Part shown: positions 25,127 to 35,179 of the stretch, in pieces
How positions within the stretch are numbered: position 1 is the first letter of the stretch
Layout of the letters: each line of letters starts with the position of its first letter
Assembly (NCBI RefSeq): GCF_029813775.1
Contig: NZ_JARVKW010000016.1
Span: 94,228-158,227 of the forward strand
DNA length: 64,000 bases
Reading direction: 5' to 3'
Origin: Streptomyces sp. DH24
GTDB taxonomy: Bacteria; Actinomycetota; Actinomycetes; Streptomycetales; Streptomycetaceae
The notes under the pieces: generated by a model
The model's database searches: none
What the model was told of the DNA's origin: nothing
What the model saw: only the letters and a program-made list of their open reading frames with translations
Translations under genes and position numbers: made by a program

Positions 25127-27553
25127 TCAGTCGGACAGCGCGAGCGTGGTCGTCCCGCCGGGCTCCAGGCGGACCGCGCGGCCGGGCAGTCGCAGGTCGA
25201 TGGGCGGCAGGTCGGAGGACGGCACGGTGACCTCCATGTGTCCGGACTCCAGCCGCAGCCGGACGCCCCAGTGGCCCTGGTAGCGGACGGAGAACCCGTA
25301 GGAGGACAGCTCCGGCAGCGGCACGGGGTCGAGCCAGAGGGCTCCACCGCGGGTCTCCATACCGGTGAGGCCGCGCTGCACCAGGTCGAGGGTGCCGGCC
25401 ATGGCGCCCAGATGGATGCCCTCGCCGGTGGTGCCGCCCTGCACGTCGGCGATGTCGCCCCGCAGGGCCTCCTGGCAGAACTTCCACGCCTCGGCGCGGC
25501 GGGCGCGGGCCAGGACCCAGCCGTGCACCAGGCCGCTGAGCGTCGAGCCGTGGCTGGTGCGGTGCAGGTAGTGGTCGACGGTGCGCCGCCAGGTGTCCTC
25601 GTCGAGCCGCAGCCCCAGCCGCCGGAACAGGTTCTGGAGTTCGCCGGGTGAGAACAGGTAGCCGAGCATCAGCACGTCGGCCTGCTTGGAGGCCCGGTAG
25701 CGGTTGACGGTGTCGCCCTCGGCCTCCAGGATCCGGTCCAGCCGGCGGATGTCGCCGTAGCGCTCCTGGTAGCCGTCCCAGTCGAGCTCGGCGAGGTCGC
25801 CGTAGCCCTCGAACTGGCTGACGACACCCTCGTGGAACGGCACGTGCAGGGTGCGCGACACCTCCTCCCAGCGCGCGGTCTCGTCGTCCCCCAGGCCGAT
25901 GCGCTCGACGAGTTCACGCCGGCGCGGCTCGGGCAGCGTGTCCAGCAGCTCCAGCGTCCGGGACAGCACCCAGGCGGCGGTGACGTTGGTGTACGCGTTG
26001 TCGTCCAGGCCGGGTTCGGTGGCCCCGGGGTACGCGTCGTGGTACTCGTCGGGGCCCATCACGCGCAGGATGCGGTGCCGTCCGAGGGTGTTGTCCCAGG
26101 AGGCCGAGTCGCCCCAGAACCGGGAGATCTGGAGCATCATCTCGGCGCCCTTGGTGTGCAGGAACTCGGCGTCGCCGCTCGCCTCGCAGTACTGCCACAC
26201 GTTGTACGCGATGGCCGAGCCGACGTGGTGCTGGAGGTGGGTGTGGTCGGGCAGCCAGCGTCCGGAGCGGGGGTTCAGGTGCAGTTGCTGGGTCTCCTCC
26301 CGGCCGTCGCTGCCGCTCTGCCAGGGGTACAGCGCTCCCCGGCGGCCGATGTCGCGGGCGGCGGTGCGGGCCCGCTCCAGGCGCCGGTGGCGGTAGCGCA
26401 GCAGGGCGCGGGCGACCTCGGGGAAGTGCAGGTTGAGGAAGGGCAGCACGAACAGCTCGTCCCAGAAGACGTGCCCGCGGTAGGCCTCGCCGTGCAGTCC
26501 CCGGGCGGGCACGCCGACGTCGAGGTCGGCGGTGTGCGGGGACAGCGTCTGCAGGACGTGGAAGAGGTGCAGCCGCAGGATGCGTCCGGCGTCGCCCGGG
26601 ACGTCGAGCCGGGCACGCCGCCACAGCTGGTTCCAGGCCGTGCGGTGCGAGGCCAGCAGCGCGTCGAAGCCGGGCGCCCGCCCGACCCGGTCGACCGCGG
26701 CGTACAGCGGGTCGCTGATCGCCGGGTCGCGGGAGGTGTGCAGGGCGACGGTCTTGTCGACGGTGGCGGTCCGTCCGTCCGTCAGGCGCAGCCGGGCCAG
26801 CTGCCGGGTGACGGGCGGTTCGTGCCGGATGGTCAGGGGCGCGCCGTCGGCGGTGACGCGGGACGCCATGCCGATGCGGATGTCGGAGGTGCGGGTGCGG
26901 CAGCGCAGCCACACCCGGTCGGGGGCGGCGGTCCCGGCGTGCACGTGGGTCAGGTGGCGGCCGTCCAGGTCCCGGTAGCGGGGCACACCGTCGTTGGTGA
27001 CGCCGCCGTCGAGGGCCGCCGCGACCTCCAGCTCGCCGGAGAACCCCTCGGCGGTGAACTCGGTGCGCAGCGCCGCCAGATGCGGGTCGGCCATGTGCAC
27101 GAGCCGCTGCTGGCGCACGGCGAGTGCGCGGCCGTCGCCGAGGTCGAACCGGGTGCGGCGTTCCAGCACGCCCGGGCCGAGGTGCAGGACCTGACGGTGG
27201 TCGAGGACGGGCGCGGTGTCCGGGGTCAGCCACTTCCCTCCGGCGAGGCGGAACCGCAGGGGCAGCCAGTTGGGCACGTTGACCATGTCCTCGTTCTCGA
27301 CCCGGCGGCCCGACACCTCGGAGGTGAGCCGGTTGTAGCAGCCGGCCACATAGGTGCCCGGGTAGTGCACGTCGTCCGCGGTGCACTCGGGGAGGACGCC
27401 CCGGCTGCCGAAGTAGCCGTTGCCGAGGGTGCACAGGGACTCCCGCAGCCGCTCCTCGACCGGGTCGTAGCCCTCGTACTCCCAGGTCAGGTCCGGCAGT
27501 TCGGCCGGTTCCGGTGCCTTCACCGGTTCGGTCGGTTCGGTCGGTTCCGTCAC
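25127..27553 (-). CDS. glycoside hydrolase family 65 disaccharide phosphorylase
   Basis: About 808 residues with the full GH65 layout: N-terminal beta-sandwich (about 20-270), linker, (alpha/alpha)6 barrel (about 320-700) and a short C-terminal beta domain. The general acid is the Glu in GPDEYHD. Family members phosphorolyse maltose, trehalose, kojibiose or nigerose with inversion, giving beta-glucose 1-phosphate. The adjoining beta-phosphoglucomutase fits that product. GTG at 27553 is preferred because GAGGAG lies 7 bases upstream; an ATG five codons earlier has no good site. The N-terminus has a repeated TEP tripeptide run. Confidence 0.88.
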   Translation of the reverse strand: MTEPTEPTEPVKAPEPAELPDLTWEYEGYDPVEERLRESLCTLGNGYFGSRGVLPECTADDVHYPGTYVAGCYNRLTSEVSGRRVENEDMVNVPNWLPLRFRLAGGKWLTPDTAPVLDHRQVLHLGPGVLERRTRFDLGDGRALAVRQQRLVHMADPHLAALRTEFTAEGFSGELEVAAALDGGVTNDGVPRYRDLDGRHLTHVHAGTAAPDRVWLRCRTRTSDIRIGMASRVTADGAPLTIRHEPPVTRQLARLRLTDGRTATVDKTVALHTSRDPAISDPLYAAVDRVGRAPGFDALLASHRTAWNQLWRRARLDVPGDAGRILRLHLFHVLQTLSPHTADLDVGVPARGLHGEAYRGHVFWDELFVLPFLNLHFPEVARALLRYRHRRLERARTAARDIGRRGALYPWQSGSDGREETQQLHLNPRSGRWLPDHTHLQHHVGSAIAYNVWQYCEASGDAEFLHTKGAEMMLQISRFWGDSASWDNTLGRHRILRVMGPDEYHDAYPGATEPGLDDNAYTNVTAAWVLSRTLELLDTLPEPRRRELVERIGLGDDETARWEEVSRTLHVPFHEGVVSQFEGYGDLAELDWDGYQERYGDIRRLDRILEAEGDTVNRYRASKQADVLMLGYLFSPGELQNLFRRLGLRLDEDTWRRTVDHYLHRTSHGSTLSGLVHGWVLARARRAEAWKFCQEALRGDIADVQGGTTGEGIHLGAMAGTLDLVQRGLTGMETRGGALWLDPVPLPELSSYGFSVRYQGHWGVRLRLESGHMEVTVPSSDLPPIDLRLPGRAVRLEPGGTTTLALSD

Positions 27554-27568
27554 GTCGGTGCTCCTCAT

Positions 27569-28375
27569 TCACTCGCCCGGGCCGGGTCGCCGGCCGCCGC
27601 GGGCCGTGTCGAGCAGTTCCGCGAGGTCGCGTACGACGAGGTCGGCGCCGTGCCGCAGCAGGCCCTGCCGGGTCTCCTCGCTCGCGGCGCGGTCCACCCC
27701 GACGACGAGGGCGAACCCTCCGGCCCGGCCCGCCGCCACGCCCGCCAGCGCGTCCTCGACGACGGCGGCGCTCCCGGCCGGGACGCCGAGCCGCCGCGCG
27801 GCCTCCAGGAAGAGGTCGGGGCGCGGCTTGCCCGGCAGGCCGAGACGGGCCGCCTCGCCGCCGTCGACGAGCACGTCGAAGAGGTCGAGTACCCCGGCCC
27901 GGGTCAGCAGCTCGCCGGCGTGCCGGGAGGCGGACGCCGCCGCGCGCGGGACGCCGGCCCGGCGCAGGGCCCGCACCAGCCGTACCGTGCCCGGGTAGGC
28001 GTCGACGCCGTCCTCGCGCAGGCGCCGGGTGAACAGGGCCTCCTTCGCCTCGGCGACGGCACGCACCGCCTCGTGGGAGGGGTCGGGCACGCGGGAGGCG
28101 AGGAACGCGGCGGCGCCGTCGAGCCGGGACCTGCCGTCCACGTACCGCAGGTAGTCGTCCCGCACGTCGAACGGGCGCCGCAGGGCGGGGTCGGGGGGCG
28201 GATGTGCGCGCAGGTAGGCGTCGAAGGCCTCCTTCCAGGCGGCGGCGTGCACCCGGGCCGAGTCGGTGATCACTCCGTCGGTGTCGAAGACGACGCCGCG
28301 CACGTCGCGCAGCTCGGCGGCGAGCACGTCGGGGGACGTTCCGGTGGTGCCGGTGCGGTGCGCGGGCTGCTCCAT
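27569..28375 (-). CDS. HAD hydrolase, beta-phosphoglucomutase-like
   Basis: 268 residues of the HAD superfamily subfamily I. Motif I is FDTDGVITDS (nucleophile and acid Asp), the GKPRPDLFLEAA region carries the motif III lysine, and VVEDALAGVAAG is motif IV. The helical cap sits between motif I and the rest. It should convert beta-glucose 1-phosphate to glucose 6-phosphate. It is immediately upstream of the GH65 gene in one operon, completing phosphorolytic disaccharide use. ATG at 28375 has AAAGGCGG upstream; the open frame continues upstream without domain similarity. Confidence 0.85.
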   Translation of the reverse strand: MEQPAHRTGTTGTSPDVLAAELRDVRGVVFDTDGVITDSARVHAAAWKEAFDAYLRAHPPPDPALRRPFDVRDDYLRYVDGRSRLDGAAAFLASRVPDPSHEAVRAVAEAKEALFTRRLREDGVDAYPGTVRLVRALRRAGVPRAAASASRHAGELLTRAGVLDLFDVLVDGGEAARLGLPGKPRPDLFLEAARRLGVPAGSAAVVEDALAGVAAGRAGGFALVVGVDRAASEETRQGLLRHGADLVVRDLAELLDTARGGRRPGPGE

Positions 28376-28527
28376 CGTCCGCACCGCCTTTCGCCGGGTC
28401 GGGGGCCGGTTCGCGGGCCCTGTCGGATGCGTGCAGAACCAGCGTCCACCGTCGGCGGGCCGCGCGCAGCCGGGCGGGCCGGACGGCCCTGGCGGTTCCG
28501 GGGCGGGTGTGGTCTGCTGAAGGGAGA

Positions 28528-28619
28528 CGGGAAGGACCCGTGTGTGAAGACGCGGAGAAGCGGCCTCGAGCCGTGCACCGCGCAATCCGGATCCGCGAGA
28601 AGCGGATGGGTCCTTCCCG
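28528..28619. repeat. 12-bp inverted repeat flanking an intergenic segment
   Basis: CGGGAAGGACCC at 28528-28539 has an exact inverted copy at 28608-28619. The 68 bases between them contain smaller GATCCGC/GCGGAT-type pairings. It lies between two minus-strand genes and could fold as a terminator of the ATP-grasp gene's upstream unit or as a leader structure. Confidence 0.4.
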
Positions 28620-28648
28620 CCGCCGTGTCGTGCCGCTCCCGCGGTCCG

Positions 28649-29650
28649 TCAGACGGTGGACGCGCCCGTGGCCCTGGGTTCCCCGGCCTGGCGCGGCAGC
28701 ACCCCCGTCCGCTCGCGGCCCCGGGCCAGCGCGTCCAGATGGGCCCGGACGTAGGGCACGGCGACCTTGTCGAGTTCCCCGTCGACGAACGCCGGGTGGA
28801 CGTTGACCTCGAAGACGACCCCGCCGTTCTCGGGCGCCAGGTCGACACCGGCGAACGGCAGGCCGACCGAGGCGGTCGCGGCGACGGCGAGTGAGGCCAG
28901 GTGCGGGGGCAGGTCGGCGGGGGCGAGGGGTACGGGGGTGGCGCCGCGGCAGGTGTTGCAGGGGGTGTCGGGCGCGGGCTGGACGTGCTCGCGGGCGTGG
29001 ATGACGCGGCCGTGCAGGACGAACACCCGCAGCTGGTGGCGGGCGCCGCCCGCGGTGAAGTTCCCGGCGTCGCGGGACAGGAGCCAGTCGGTGCCGCGCC
29101 GGGCGTAGAAGGCGGTGGCGTGTTCCAGGGCGTCGGTGGTGGTGACGTGGAAGGTGTCGTCGCCGCCGGTGCCGACCACGGGCCGGGCCCAGGTGTCGCC
29201 GCCGAGCCTGTCGAAGGCGGCCCGGGCCTGAGCCGGGGTGGGCCGGGACAGGACGACGGTCTCCATCTGGGCGACGCCGTCTTGCTGGAGGCGTGCGACG
29301 GTCAGGTCCTTCTCGGTCGCCGTCCGCCAGGCCTGCGGGCCGGCGTCGAGCGTCACCGCGCCGTGCCCGTGCAGCAGGTCCTGGAACGCGGCGAGTCCGG
29401 CCCGGCGGTGCGGCGGGATCTCGTAGAGCAGGACGACGTCGGGCACGAAATCCAGCTCCTCTTCGGGCACTTGGAGCCGTAAGCGGCCCCCGGCGGGAGT
29501 CGCGCGGCCGGTTCCGCCGGCGGCGAAGTGCCGGGCGGCCACGCGGACCGGTGGCGCGCCGGTGAGCAGTTCGACGGCCTGGGCGAGGTACTCCCGGCAG
29601 CCTTCGGACGAGGTGGGGTCCGCGATCAGGGCGACGCGGGGTCGGGACAC
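28649..29650 (-). CDS. ATP-grasp family protein with TTA codon
   Basis: 333 residues resembling RimK/glutathione-synthetase-like ATP-grasp ligases. An N-terminal nucleotide-sugar-like fold (RVALIADPTSSEG), an ATP-binding middle (ARPVVGTGGDDTFHV) and a C-terminal metal/ATP site (GVDLAPENGGVVFEVNVHP with the E-x-N pair) are visible. It would join an amine to an acyl-phosphate; the substrate is unknown. A CNTC motif near residue 235 is unusual. The start is GTG at 29650 with GGAGG 6 bases upstream. Codon 57 is the rare leucine TTA (29480-29482), so translation should need the bldA tRNA. Confidence 0.75.
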   Translation of the reverse strand: MSRPRVALIADPTSSEGCREYLAQAVELLTGAPPVRVAARHFAAGGTGRATPAGGRLRLQVPEEELDFVPDVVLLYEIPPHRRAGLAAFQDLLHGHGAVTLDAGPQAWRTATEKDLTVARLQQDGVAQMETVVLSRPTPAQARAAFDRLGGDTWARPVVGTGGDDTFHVTTTDALEHATAFYARRGTDWLLSRDAGNFTAGGARHQLRVFVLHGRVIHAREHVQPAPDTPCNTCRGATPVPLAPADLPPHLASLAVAATASVGLPFAGVDLAPENGGVVFEVNVHPAFVDGELDKVAVPYVRAHLDALARGRERTGVLPRQAGEPRATGASTV

Positions 29651-29897
29651 AGCAGCCTCCAGCGACGATCGACGCGCATCGGCCGCGCCCTGGGCGACGC
29701 GGCCCGAGCGACTTGCGGGTGGTGCGTCTCGCGTGGGCTTGTCATCGGCGGGGGCCTCAATGTATGTGCCCGCCGGGTGCCCTGCCAGGGCGCACGGCCG
29801 ACCGCTGCTCTGCTCCCGTCCCTGCGCCGGTCCGCCCCGCCCGTGCGCCCTGTGGCACCCGCTGTGAGCAGGGCGGATTCCGGCCGTGTGGCGTGCT

Positions 29898-32321
29898 TCA
29901 GCCGTCCCAGGTCCAGTCGGCGACCTCGGGCAGGTCGGTGCCGTGGACGCGGATCCAGTCGTGGTGGCGCATACGGGTGTCCGCCATGCGCTGCCGTACG
30001 TCGGCGGCGCGCACGGCGAGGCCGGGGACGCGGTCGACGACGTCCATGACGAGCCGGTAGCGGTCGAGGTCGTTGCGGACCACCATGTCGAACGGCGTGG
30101 TCGTGGTGCCGATCTCCTTGTAGCCGCGCACGTGCAGGTGGGCGTGGCCGGTGCGGCGGTAGGCGAGGCGGTGGATCAGCCACGGGTAGCCGTGGTAGGC
30201 GAAGATCACCGGCCTGTCGCGGGTGAACAGCCCGTCGTACTCGAAGTCGCTCATGCCGTGCGGGTGTTCCTCGCCGGGCATCAGCCGGGCGATGTCGACC
30301 ACGTTGACCACGCGCACGGCCAGGTGCGGCAGGTGTTCGCGCAGCAACCGGGCGGCCGCGAGCACCTCCTGCGTGGGCACGTCACCGGCGCAGGCGAGGA
30401 CCACGTCGGGGTCGCGGGAGCCGTCCTCGGTGCCGGCCCAGTCCCAGATCCCGGCGCCGCGTGCGCAGTGGGCGCGGGCGGCGTCCATCGGCAGCCAGTC
30501 GAAGCAGGGCTGCTTGCCGGCGACGATCACGTTGACGTAGTCCCGGCTGCGCAGCGCGTGGTCGGCGACCGACAGGAGGGTGTTGGCGTCCGGCGGCAGG
30601 TAGACCCGTACGGCCTCGGGGCTCTTGTTGAGGATGTGGTCGACGAAGCCGGGGTCCTGGTGGGAGAAGCCGTTGTGGTCCTGGCGCCACACGTGCGAGG
30701 TGAGCAGGTAGTTGAGGGAGGCGATGGGGGCGCGCCAGGGCAGCCGGCGGGTGACGCGCAGCCATTTGATGTGCTGGTTGACCATGGAGTCGACGATGTG
30801 CACGAACGCCTCGTAGCAGGAGAACAGTCCGTGCCGGCCGGTCAGCAGGTAGCCCTCCAGCCAGCCCTGGCAGGTGTGTTCGGAGAGGATCTCCATCACG
30901 CGTCCGTGCCGGTCGAGGTGTTCGTCGACCTGGAGGGTCTGCGCCTGCCACGCCTTGCCGCTGGCGCCGTAGACGGCCTGGAGCCGGTTGGAGGCGGTCT
31001 CGTCGGGGCCGACGAGGCGGAAGTCGCGCCGGTCGGCGGTGGCGCGCATGACGTCCTCCAGGCAGTCGCCGAGGACGCGGGTCGGCTCGTGCAGGGTGGC
31101 GCCGGGTTTGCCGACGGCGACGGCGTACGACTCCAGGTCGGGCAGGGGCAGTTCGCGCAGACGCAGTCCGCCGTTGGCGTGCGGGGTGGCGCCGAGCCGG
31201 CGTTCGCCGTCCGGGACGCAGGCCAGCACCGGAGGGCGGGGCCTGCCCTGCTCGTCGAACAGTTCCCCGGGCCGGTACGAGCGCAGCCAGGCCTCCAGTT
31301 GCCGCAGGTGCTCGGGGTTGTCCCGGACGGCGGCCAGCGGCACCTGGTGGGCGCGCCAGGTGCCCGCCACGGGCAGCCCGTCGACCTCGGCGGGGCCGGT
31401 CCAGCCCTTCGGGGTGCGCAGCACGATCACGGGCCAGCGCGGCCGTTCGGTGGCGCCGTCGTCGCGGGCGGCGCGCTGGAAGGCGGTGATGCGGTTCAGC
31501 GCCAGGTCCATGGCCTCGGCCATGGCGCGGTGCACGGCGGCCGGGTCGTCGCCCGTGACGTGGATCGGGTCGTGGCCGTAGCCCTTCAGGAGGTCGTCGA
31601 GCTCGCTCTCCGGGAGCCGGGCGAGCACCGTGGGGTTGGCGATCTTGTAGCCGTTGAGGTGCAGGATCGGCAGGACGGCCCCGTCGTGCACGGGGTCGAG
31701 GAACTTGTTGGAGTGCCAGGAGGCGGCCAGCGGGCCGGTCTCGGCCTCGCCGTCGCCGATGACGCAGGCGACGAGCAGGTCCGGGTTGTCGAAGGCGGCG
31801 CCGTAGGCGTGCGACAGGGCGTAGCCGAGTTCGCCGCCCTCGTGGATCGAGCCGGGTGTCTCGGGCGCGACGTGACTGGGCACGCCTCCGGGGAAGGAGA
31901 ACTGCCTGAAGAGGCGCGCCATGCCGGGCGCGTCCCGTGTGACGTCGGGGTACGTCTCGGTGTAGGAGCCCTCCAGCCAGGAGTTGGCGACCACCGCGGG
32001 GCCGCCGTGGCCCGGCCCCCACACGCACAGCGCGTCCAGGTCGCGGGCCTTGATCACCCGGTTGAGGTGGGTGTGCACGAGGTTGAGTCCGGGCGAGGTG
32101 CCCCAGTGGCCGAGCAGCCGGGGTTTGACGTGCTCCGGGCGCAGCGGCTCGGTGAGCAGCGGGTTGGACATGAGGTAGATCTGGCCGACGGTCAGGTAGT
32201 TCGCGGCGCGCCAGTGGGCGTCCAGCGCCCTCAGCTCGTCGTGGGTGAGTGCGGTGGGACGGGGGTCCCCCCGGCCGGAGCCTGGAGGAGGGGCGGGCGC
32301 CTGCTGCGGGTCGGCGGGCAT
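29898..32321 (-). CDS. xylulose-5-phosphate/fructose-6-phosphate phosphoketolase
   Basis: 807 residues, full length for this thiamine-diphosphate enzyme. Visible are [16 protein letters not shown] near the start, [10 protein letters not shown], a ThDP-binding [11 protein letters not shown] followed by N, and the phosphoketolase-specific [13 protein letters not shown]. It splits xylulose 5-phosphate or fructose 6-phosphate into acetyl phosphate and a triose or tetrose phosphate. ATG at 32321 is chosen over upstream starts because AGGAAGG precedes it and similarity begins shortly after. It is divergent from the methyltransferase gene. Confidence 0.93.
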   Translation of the reverse strand: MPADPQQAPAPPPGSGRGDPRPTALTHDELRALDAHWRAANYLTVGQIYLMSNPLLTEPLRPEHVKPRLLGHWGTSPGLNLVHTHLNRVIKARDLDALCVWGPGHGGPAVVANSWLEGSYTETYPDVTRDAPGMARLFRQFSFPGGVPSHVAPETPGSIHEGGELGYALSHAYGAAFDNPDLLVACVIGDGEAETGPLAASWHSNKFLDPVHDGAVLPILHLNGYKIANPTVLARLPESELDDLLKGYGHDPIHVTGDDPAAVHRAMAEAMDLALNRITAFQRAARDDGATERPRWPVIVLRTPKGWTGPAEVDGLPVAGTWRAHQVPLAAVRDNPEHLRQLEAWLRSYRPGELFDEQGRPRPPVLACVPDGERRLGATPHANGGLRLRELPLPDLESYAVAVGKPGATLHEPTRVLGDCLEDVMRATADRRDFRLVGPDETASNRLQAVYGASGKAWQAQTLQVDEHLDRHGRVMEILSEHTCQGWLEGYLLTGRHGLFSCYEAFVHIVDSMVNQHIKWLRVTRRLPWRAPIASLNYLLTSHVWRQDHNGFSHQDPGFVDHILNKSPEAVRVYLPPDANTLLSVADHALRSRDYVNVIVAGKQPCFDWLPMDAARAHCARGAGIWDWAGTEDGSRDPDVVLACAGDVPTQEVLAAARLLREHLPHLAVRVVNVVDIARLMPGEEHPHGMSDFEYDGLFTRDRPVIFAYHGYPWLIHRLAYRRTGHAHLHVRGYKEIGTTTTPFDMVVRNDLDRYRLVMDVVDRVPGLAVRAADVRQRMADTRMRHHDWIRVHGTDLPEVADWTWDG

Positions 32322-32564
32322 CGGGGGTTGCCTTCCTGATCGGGGGCGGCCGGGCGTGCGGCGGTCCGTACGTCCCGGCCTGTGCCGTTTGCCGGGTACC
32401 CGGCAGAGCTGGTCGGGCGAACCACGGGAGTTTCCGCGAGCGGGGCAATAAGGTCGTGCCTCCGGGATGCGGGCCCTGCTCCCTCGTGCCCGGCCCCGCA
32501 CATCTCGCAATCGTGCAATGTATGACAAAATCACCTCACGAGCCCTTAAGGGTGGATATCACAG

Positions 32565-33245
32565 ATGAGTGACCCCGCTGGCCGTCTCGAATACGGCGAC
32601 CTGCAGCTCGACCGCACGGGCCAGGCCGAGGCCTTCGACGTCATCGGCGACCGCTACGACGAGGCCTTCCCGCACAAGGAGGGGCAGCTCGCGGCCGCCG
32701 AGTGGCTCGTCGGCTCCCTGGACGCCGGGTCCCGCGTGCTGGATCTGGGCTGCGGTACCGGACTGCCCACTGCGCGTCAGCTGGCCGGGGCCGGCCTGGA
32801 CGTCGTCGGGATCGACCTCTCGGCCCGCATGGTCGCGCTGGCCACGTCGCACGTGCCCGACGCGACGTTCCACCAGGCCGACATAGCGGACCTGCGGCCG
32901 GGCGGTCCTCTCGACCTGGGGCGCTTCGACGCGGCCGTGGCCTTCTTCTCGCTGCTGATGCTGCCCCGCGCCGAGATCCCCGTCGCGCTGCGCACGGTCC
33001 GCGACCTGCTGGCGCCGGGCGGGCTGCTCGCCCTGTCCATGGTGGAGGCCGACGTGGACGACTACCCGATCCCGTTCCTGGGGCGGCGTATCCGGGTCTC
33101 CGGCTATCTCCGCGAGGACCTGCGCCGCGTGGTGGAGTCGGCGGGCTTCGAGGTCGTCGACGAGACCTCGTACACGTACGCCCCGGCCAGCACCGAAGTG
33201 CACCCCGAGGAGCACATCTTCCTCCGCTGCAGGCGACTCGACTGA
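32565..33245 (+). CDS. class I SAM-dependent methyltransferase
   Basis: 226 residues. SAM-binding motif I VLDLGCGTGLPTAR, motif II acidic residue in VVGIDLSARM, and motif IV FDAAVAFFSLLML. The substrate is unknown. ATG at 32565 has AAGGGTGG about 9 bases upstream. It probably shares a transcript with the phosphatase gene 53 bp downstream. Closely spaced GCAAT repeats lie about 60 bp upstream in the divergent region with the phosphoketolase gene. Confidence 0.85.
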   Translation: MSDPAGRLEYGDLQLDRTGQAEAFDVIGDRYDEAFPHKEGQLAAAEWLVGSLDAGSRVLDLGCGTGLPTARQLAGAGLDVVGIDLSARMVALATSHVPDATFHQADIADLRPGGPLDLGRFDAAVAFFSLLMLPRAEIPVALRTVRDLLAPGGLLALSMVEADVDDYPIPFLGRRIRVSGYLREDLRRVVESAGFEVVDETSYTYAPASTEVHPEEHIFLRCRRLD

Positions 33246-33298
33246 GACACCCGGTTCCCTGCCCGCCGCGCGGGCACCGCACAGAGGGAAGGACACGC

Positions 33299-35179
33299 GT
33301 GACGCAACACCGCTCGGCACACGCGGACCCCGGCAGTGAGGCGGACGGATCCGGCCGCCCGGACGGCTCCGCGGCACGGGCCCTCTCCCCCGCGCCGTCG
33401 CCACCGCACGGCGGGCAGGGCGGGGAACCACCGGTCGCGGCCGTCGGCCGTGGCGAGGGGATGCCACGGCCGGACGGGGCGGGCTCCCCGCAGCGTGGCG
33501 GCCCGCCCGTCCGCATCCGGGGCGCGGGAGGGCACGCCGCTCGCGCGGCGGGCGAGCGGGCCCGCGCGGACCGGCTGCGCTTCCTGGACGCGGCGACCCG
33601 GCGCATCGCCCGTTCCATGGAGCTCGACGAGACGCTGGACGAGCTGACCGCCGCGGCCGTGCCCGGGTACGCCGACCGGGTGCACGTCTTCCTGCGTCAC
33701 CCCCAGCCGCTGGCCGACGGCGCGCCGGACACCCCCACCGTGCTGCGCGCGCACGGCACGGCGCGCCTGGGAGACGCCCTGCCCACGGCGGTCACCCGAC
33801 GGCTCGCCGGACTGCTGCGCGGCCGGCGGCCCGTGTTCGGGGACTCCCCGGCGAGTGCCGCCACCCTGCAGGACATGCTGGGGTCCGAGGCGGGCCCGCG
33901 GGGACGTCGCTCGATCGTCGCCCCGCTCCTCGGCCGCGACCACGCCCTGGGCGTCGTCGTCCTGACGCGCGAGGCGCACCGGCCGGCGTTCGCCGAGGAC
34001 GACCTGTTCGTCGCCTCCCAGCTCGCCACGCTCGCCGCCCTCGGCATCGACAAGGCCGTGCGCCACGGGCACGAGGCGTCCGTCGCGGACGCGTTGCAAC
34101 GCACGATGCTGCCCCAGTCGCTGCCCGAGCCGACCGGAGTCCGGCTCGCCAGCCGGTACCTCCCGGCCTCACGCACGGCGCAGGTCGGCGGCGACTGGTA
34201 CGACGCGATTCCGCTGCCCGGCAGCCGCGTGGCCCTCGTCATCGGCGACGTGATGGGGCATTCCGTGACGTCGGCGGCGATCATGGGCCAGCTGCGCACC
34301 ATCGTGCAGACGCTGGCCGGGCTGGACCTGCCCCCGGCCGAGATCCTGCACCACCTGGACGAACAGGCGGAGCGACTGGGCGGTCAGCACATGGCGACCT
34401 GCCTGTACGTGTTGTACGACCCCGTACAGCAGCGGCTGCTGATGGCGAACGCGGGCCATCCGCCACCGCTGCTCGTGCGCCCGGACGGCACCGCCGAGAT
34501 CATGAAGATCCCGACCGGGGTGCCGATCGGGGTCGGCGGCTGCGCCTTCGAGTCGACCGAGATGCCGGCGCCGCCCGGGGCGACGCTGATGCTGTACACG
34601 GACGGCCTGGTCGAGTCCCGGGGGTCGGACCTGCAGACGGGCGTGGAGCAGTTGGCCACCCGGCTGGACGACCACACCGCCGCCCACCCCGGCGGGCCGC
34701 CGCCCCTGGAGTCGCTGTGCGACGAGGCGCTGCGCACCCTGGGCCATCGCGAGCGGCACGACGACGTGGCGCTGCTCGCCGCCCGGCTGGAAGGCGTGGA
34801 GCCGGAGACCGTCACGTACTGGTACCTCGCTCCCCACCCGCGCACCGCCGGCCAGGCCCGCAGGCTGGCCCGCAGGACGCTGCGGCGCTGGCAGCTCGAC
34901 CCCCTGCTGGAGACGACCGAACTGCTGGTCAGCGAGGTGATCGGCAACGCCGTGCGCTTCGCCACCCGGCCCATCAGTCTGCGGATCCTGCGCACGGACG
35001 TCCTGCGCTGCGAGGTCGGCGACGACGCGCCGCAGGTGCCGAGGATGCGCCACGCCCAGTTGAGCGACGAAGGCGGCCGGGGCCTGTGGCTGGTCGACCA
35101 GCTCGCCGACCGCTGGGGCGCGACGCGGTTGAGCACCGGCAAGGTGGTGTGGTTCGAGCTGGAGCTGCCGGAGGAGTGA
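33299..35179 (+). CDS. GAF-SpoIIE phosphatase-HATPase fusion protein
   Basis: 626 residues. A disordered Gly/Pro-rich N-terminus (1-80) leads to a GAF domain (about 100-255), then a PP2C/SpoIIE phosphatase (about 265-490, with GGDWYDAIPL, GDVMGHSV, NAGHPPPLL, YTDGLVESRG and HDDVALLAARL). A C-terminal HATPase_c anti-sigma-like kinase domain (about 500-626, SEVIGNAVRFA, GRGLWLVDQLADRWG) follows. One protein thus carries both the kinase and the phosphatase of a partner-switching circuit acting on STAS-domain antagonists. The GTG start has GAGGGAAGG just upstream. Confidence 0.88.
   Translation: MTQHRSAHADPGSEADGSGRPDGSAARALSPAPSPPHGGQGGEPPVAAVGRGEGMPRPDGAGSPQRGGPPVRIRGAGGHAARAAGERARADRLRFLDAATRRIARSMELDETLDELTAAAVPGYADRVHVFLRHPQPLADGAPDTPTVLRAHGTARLGDALPTAVTRRLAGLLRGRRPVFGDSPASAATLQDMLGSEAGPRGRRSIVAPLLGRDHALGVVVLTREAHRPAFAEDDLFVASQLATLAALGIDKAVRHGHEASVADALQRTMLPQSLPEPTGVRLASRYLPASRTAQVGGDWYDAIPLPGSRVALVIGDVMGHSVTSAAIMGQLRTIVQTLAGLDLPPAEILHHLDEQAERLGGQHMATCLYVLYDPVQQRLLMANAGHPPPLLVRPDGTAEIMKIPTGVPIGVGGCAFESTEMPAPPGATLMLYTDGLVESRGSDLQTGVEQLATRLDDHTAAHPGGPPPLESLCDEALRTLGHRERHDDVALLAARLEGVEPETVTYWYLAPHPRTAGQARRLARRTLRRWQLDPLLETTELLVSEVIGNAVRFATRPISLRILRTDVLRCEVGDDAPQVPRMRHAQLSDEGGRGLWLVDQLADRWGATRLSTGKVVWFELELPEE

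Noticed and set aside
32440..32564. Operator formed by GCAAT repeats upstream of the methyltransferase
   Set aside because: The repeats are only five bases long and direct; too weak to call a site.
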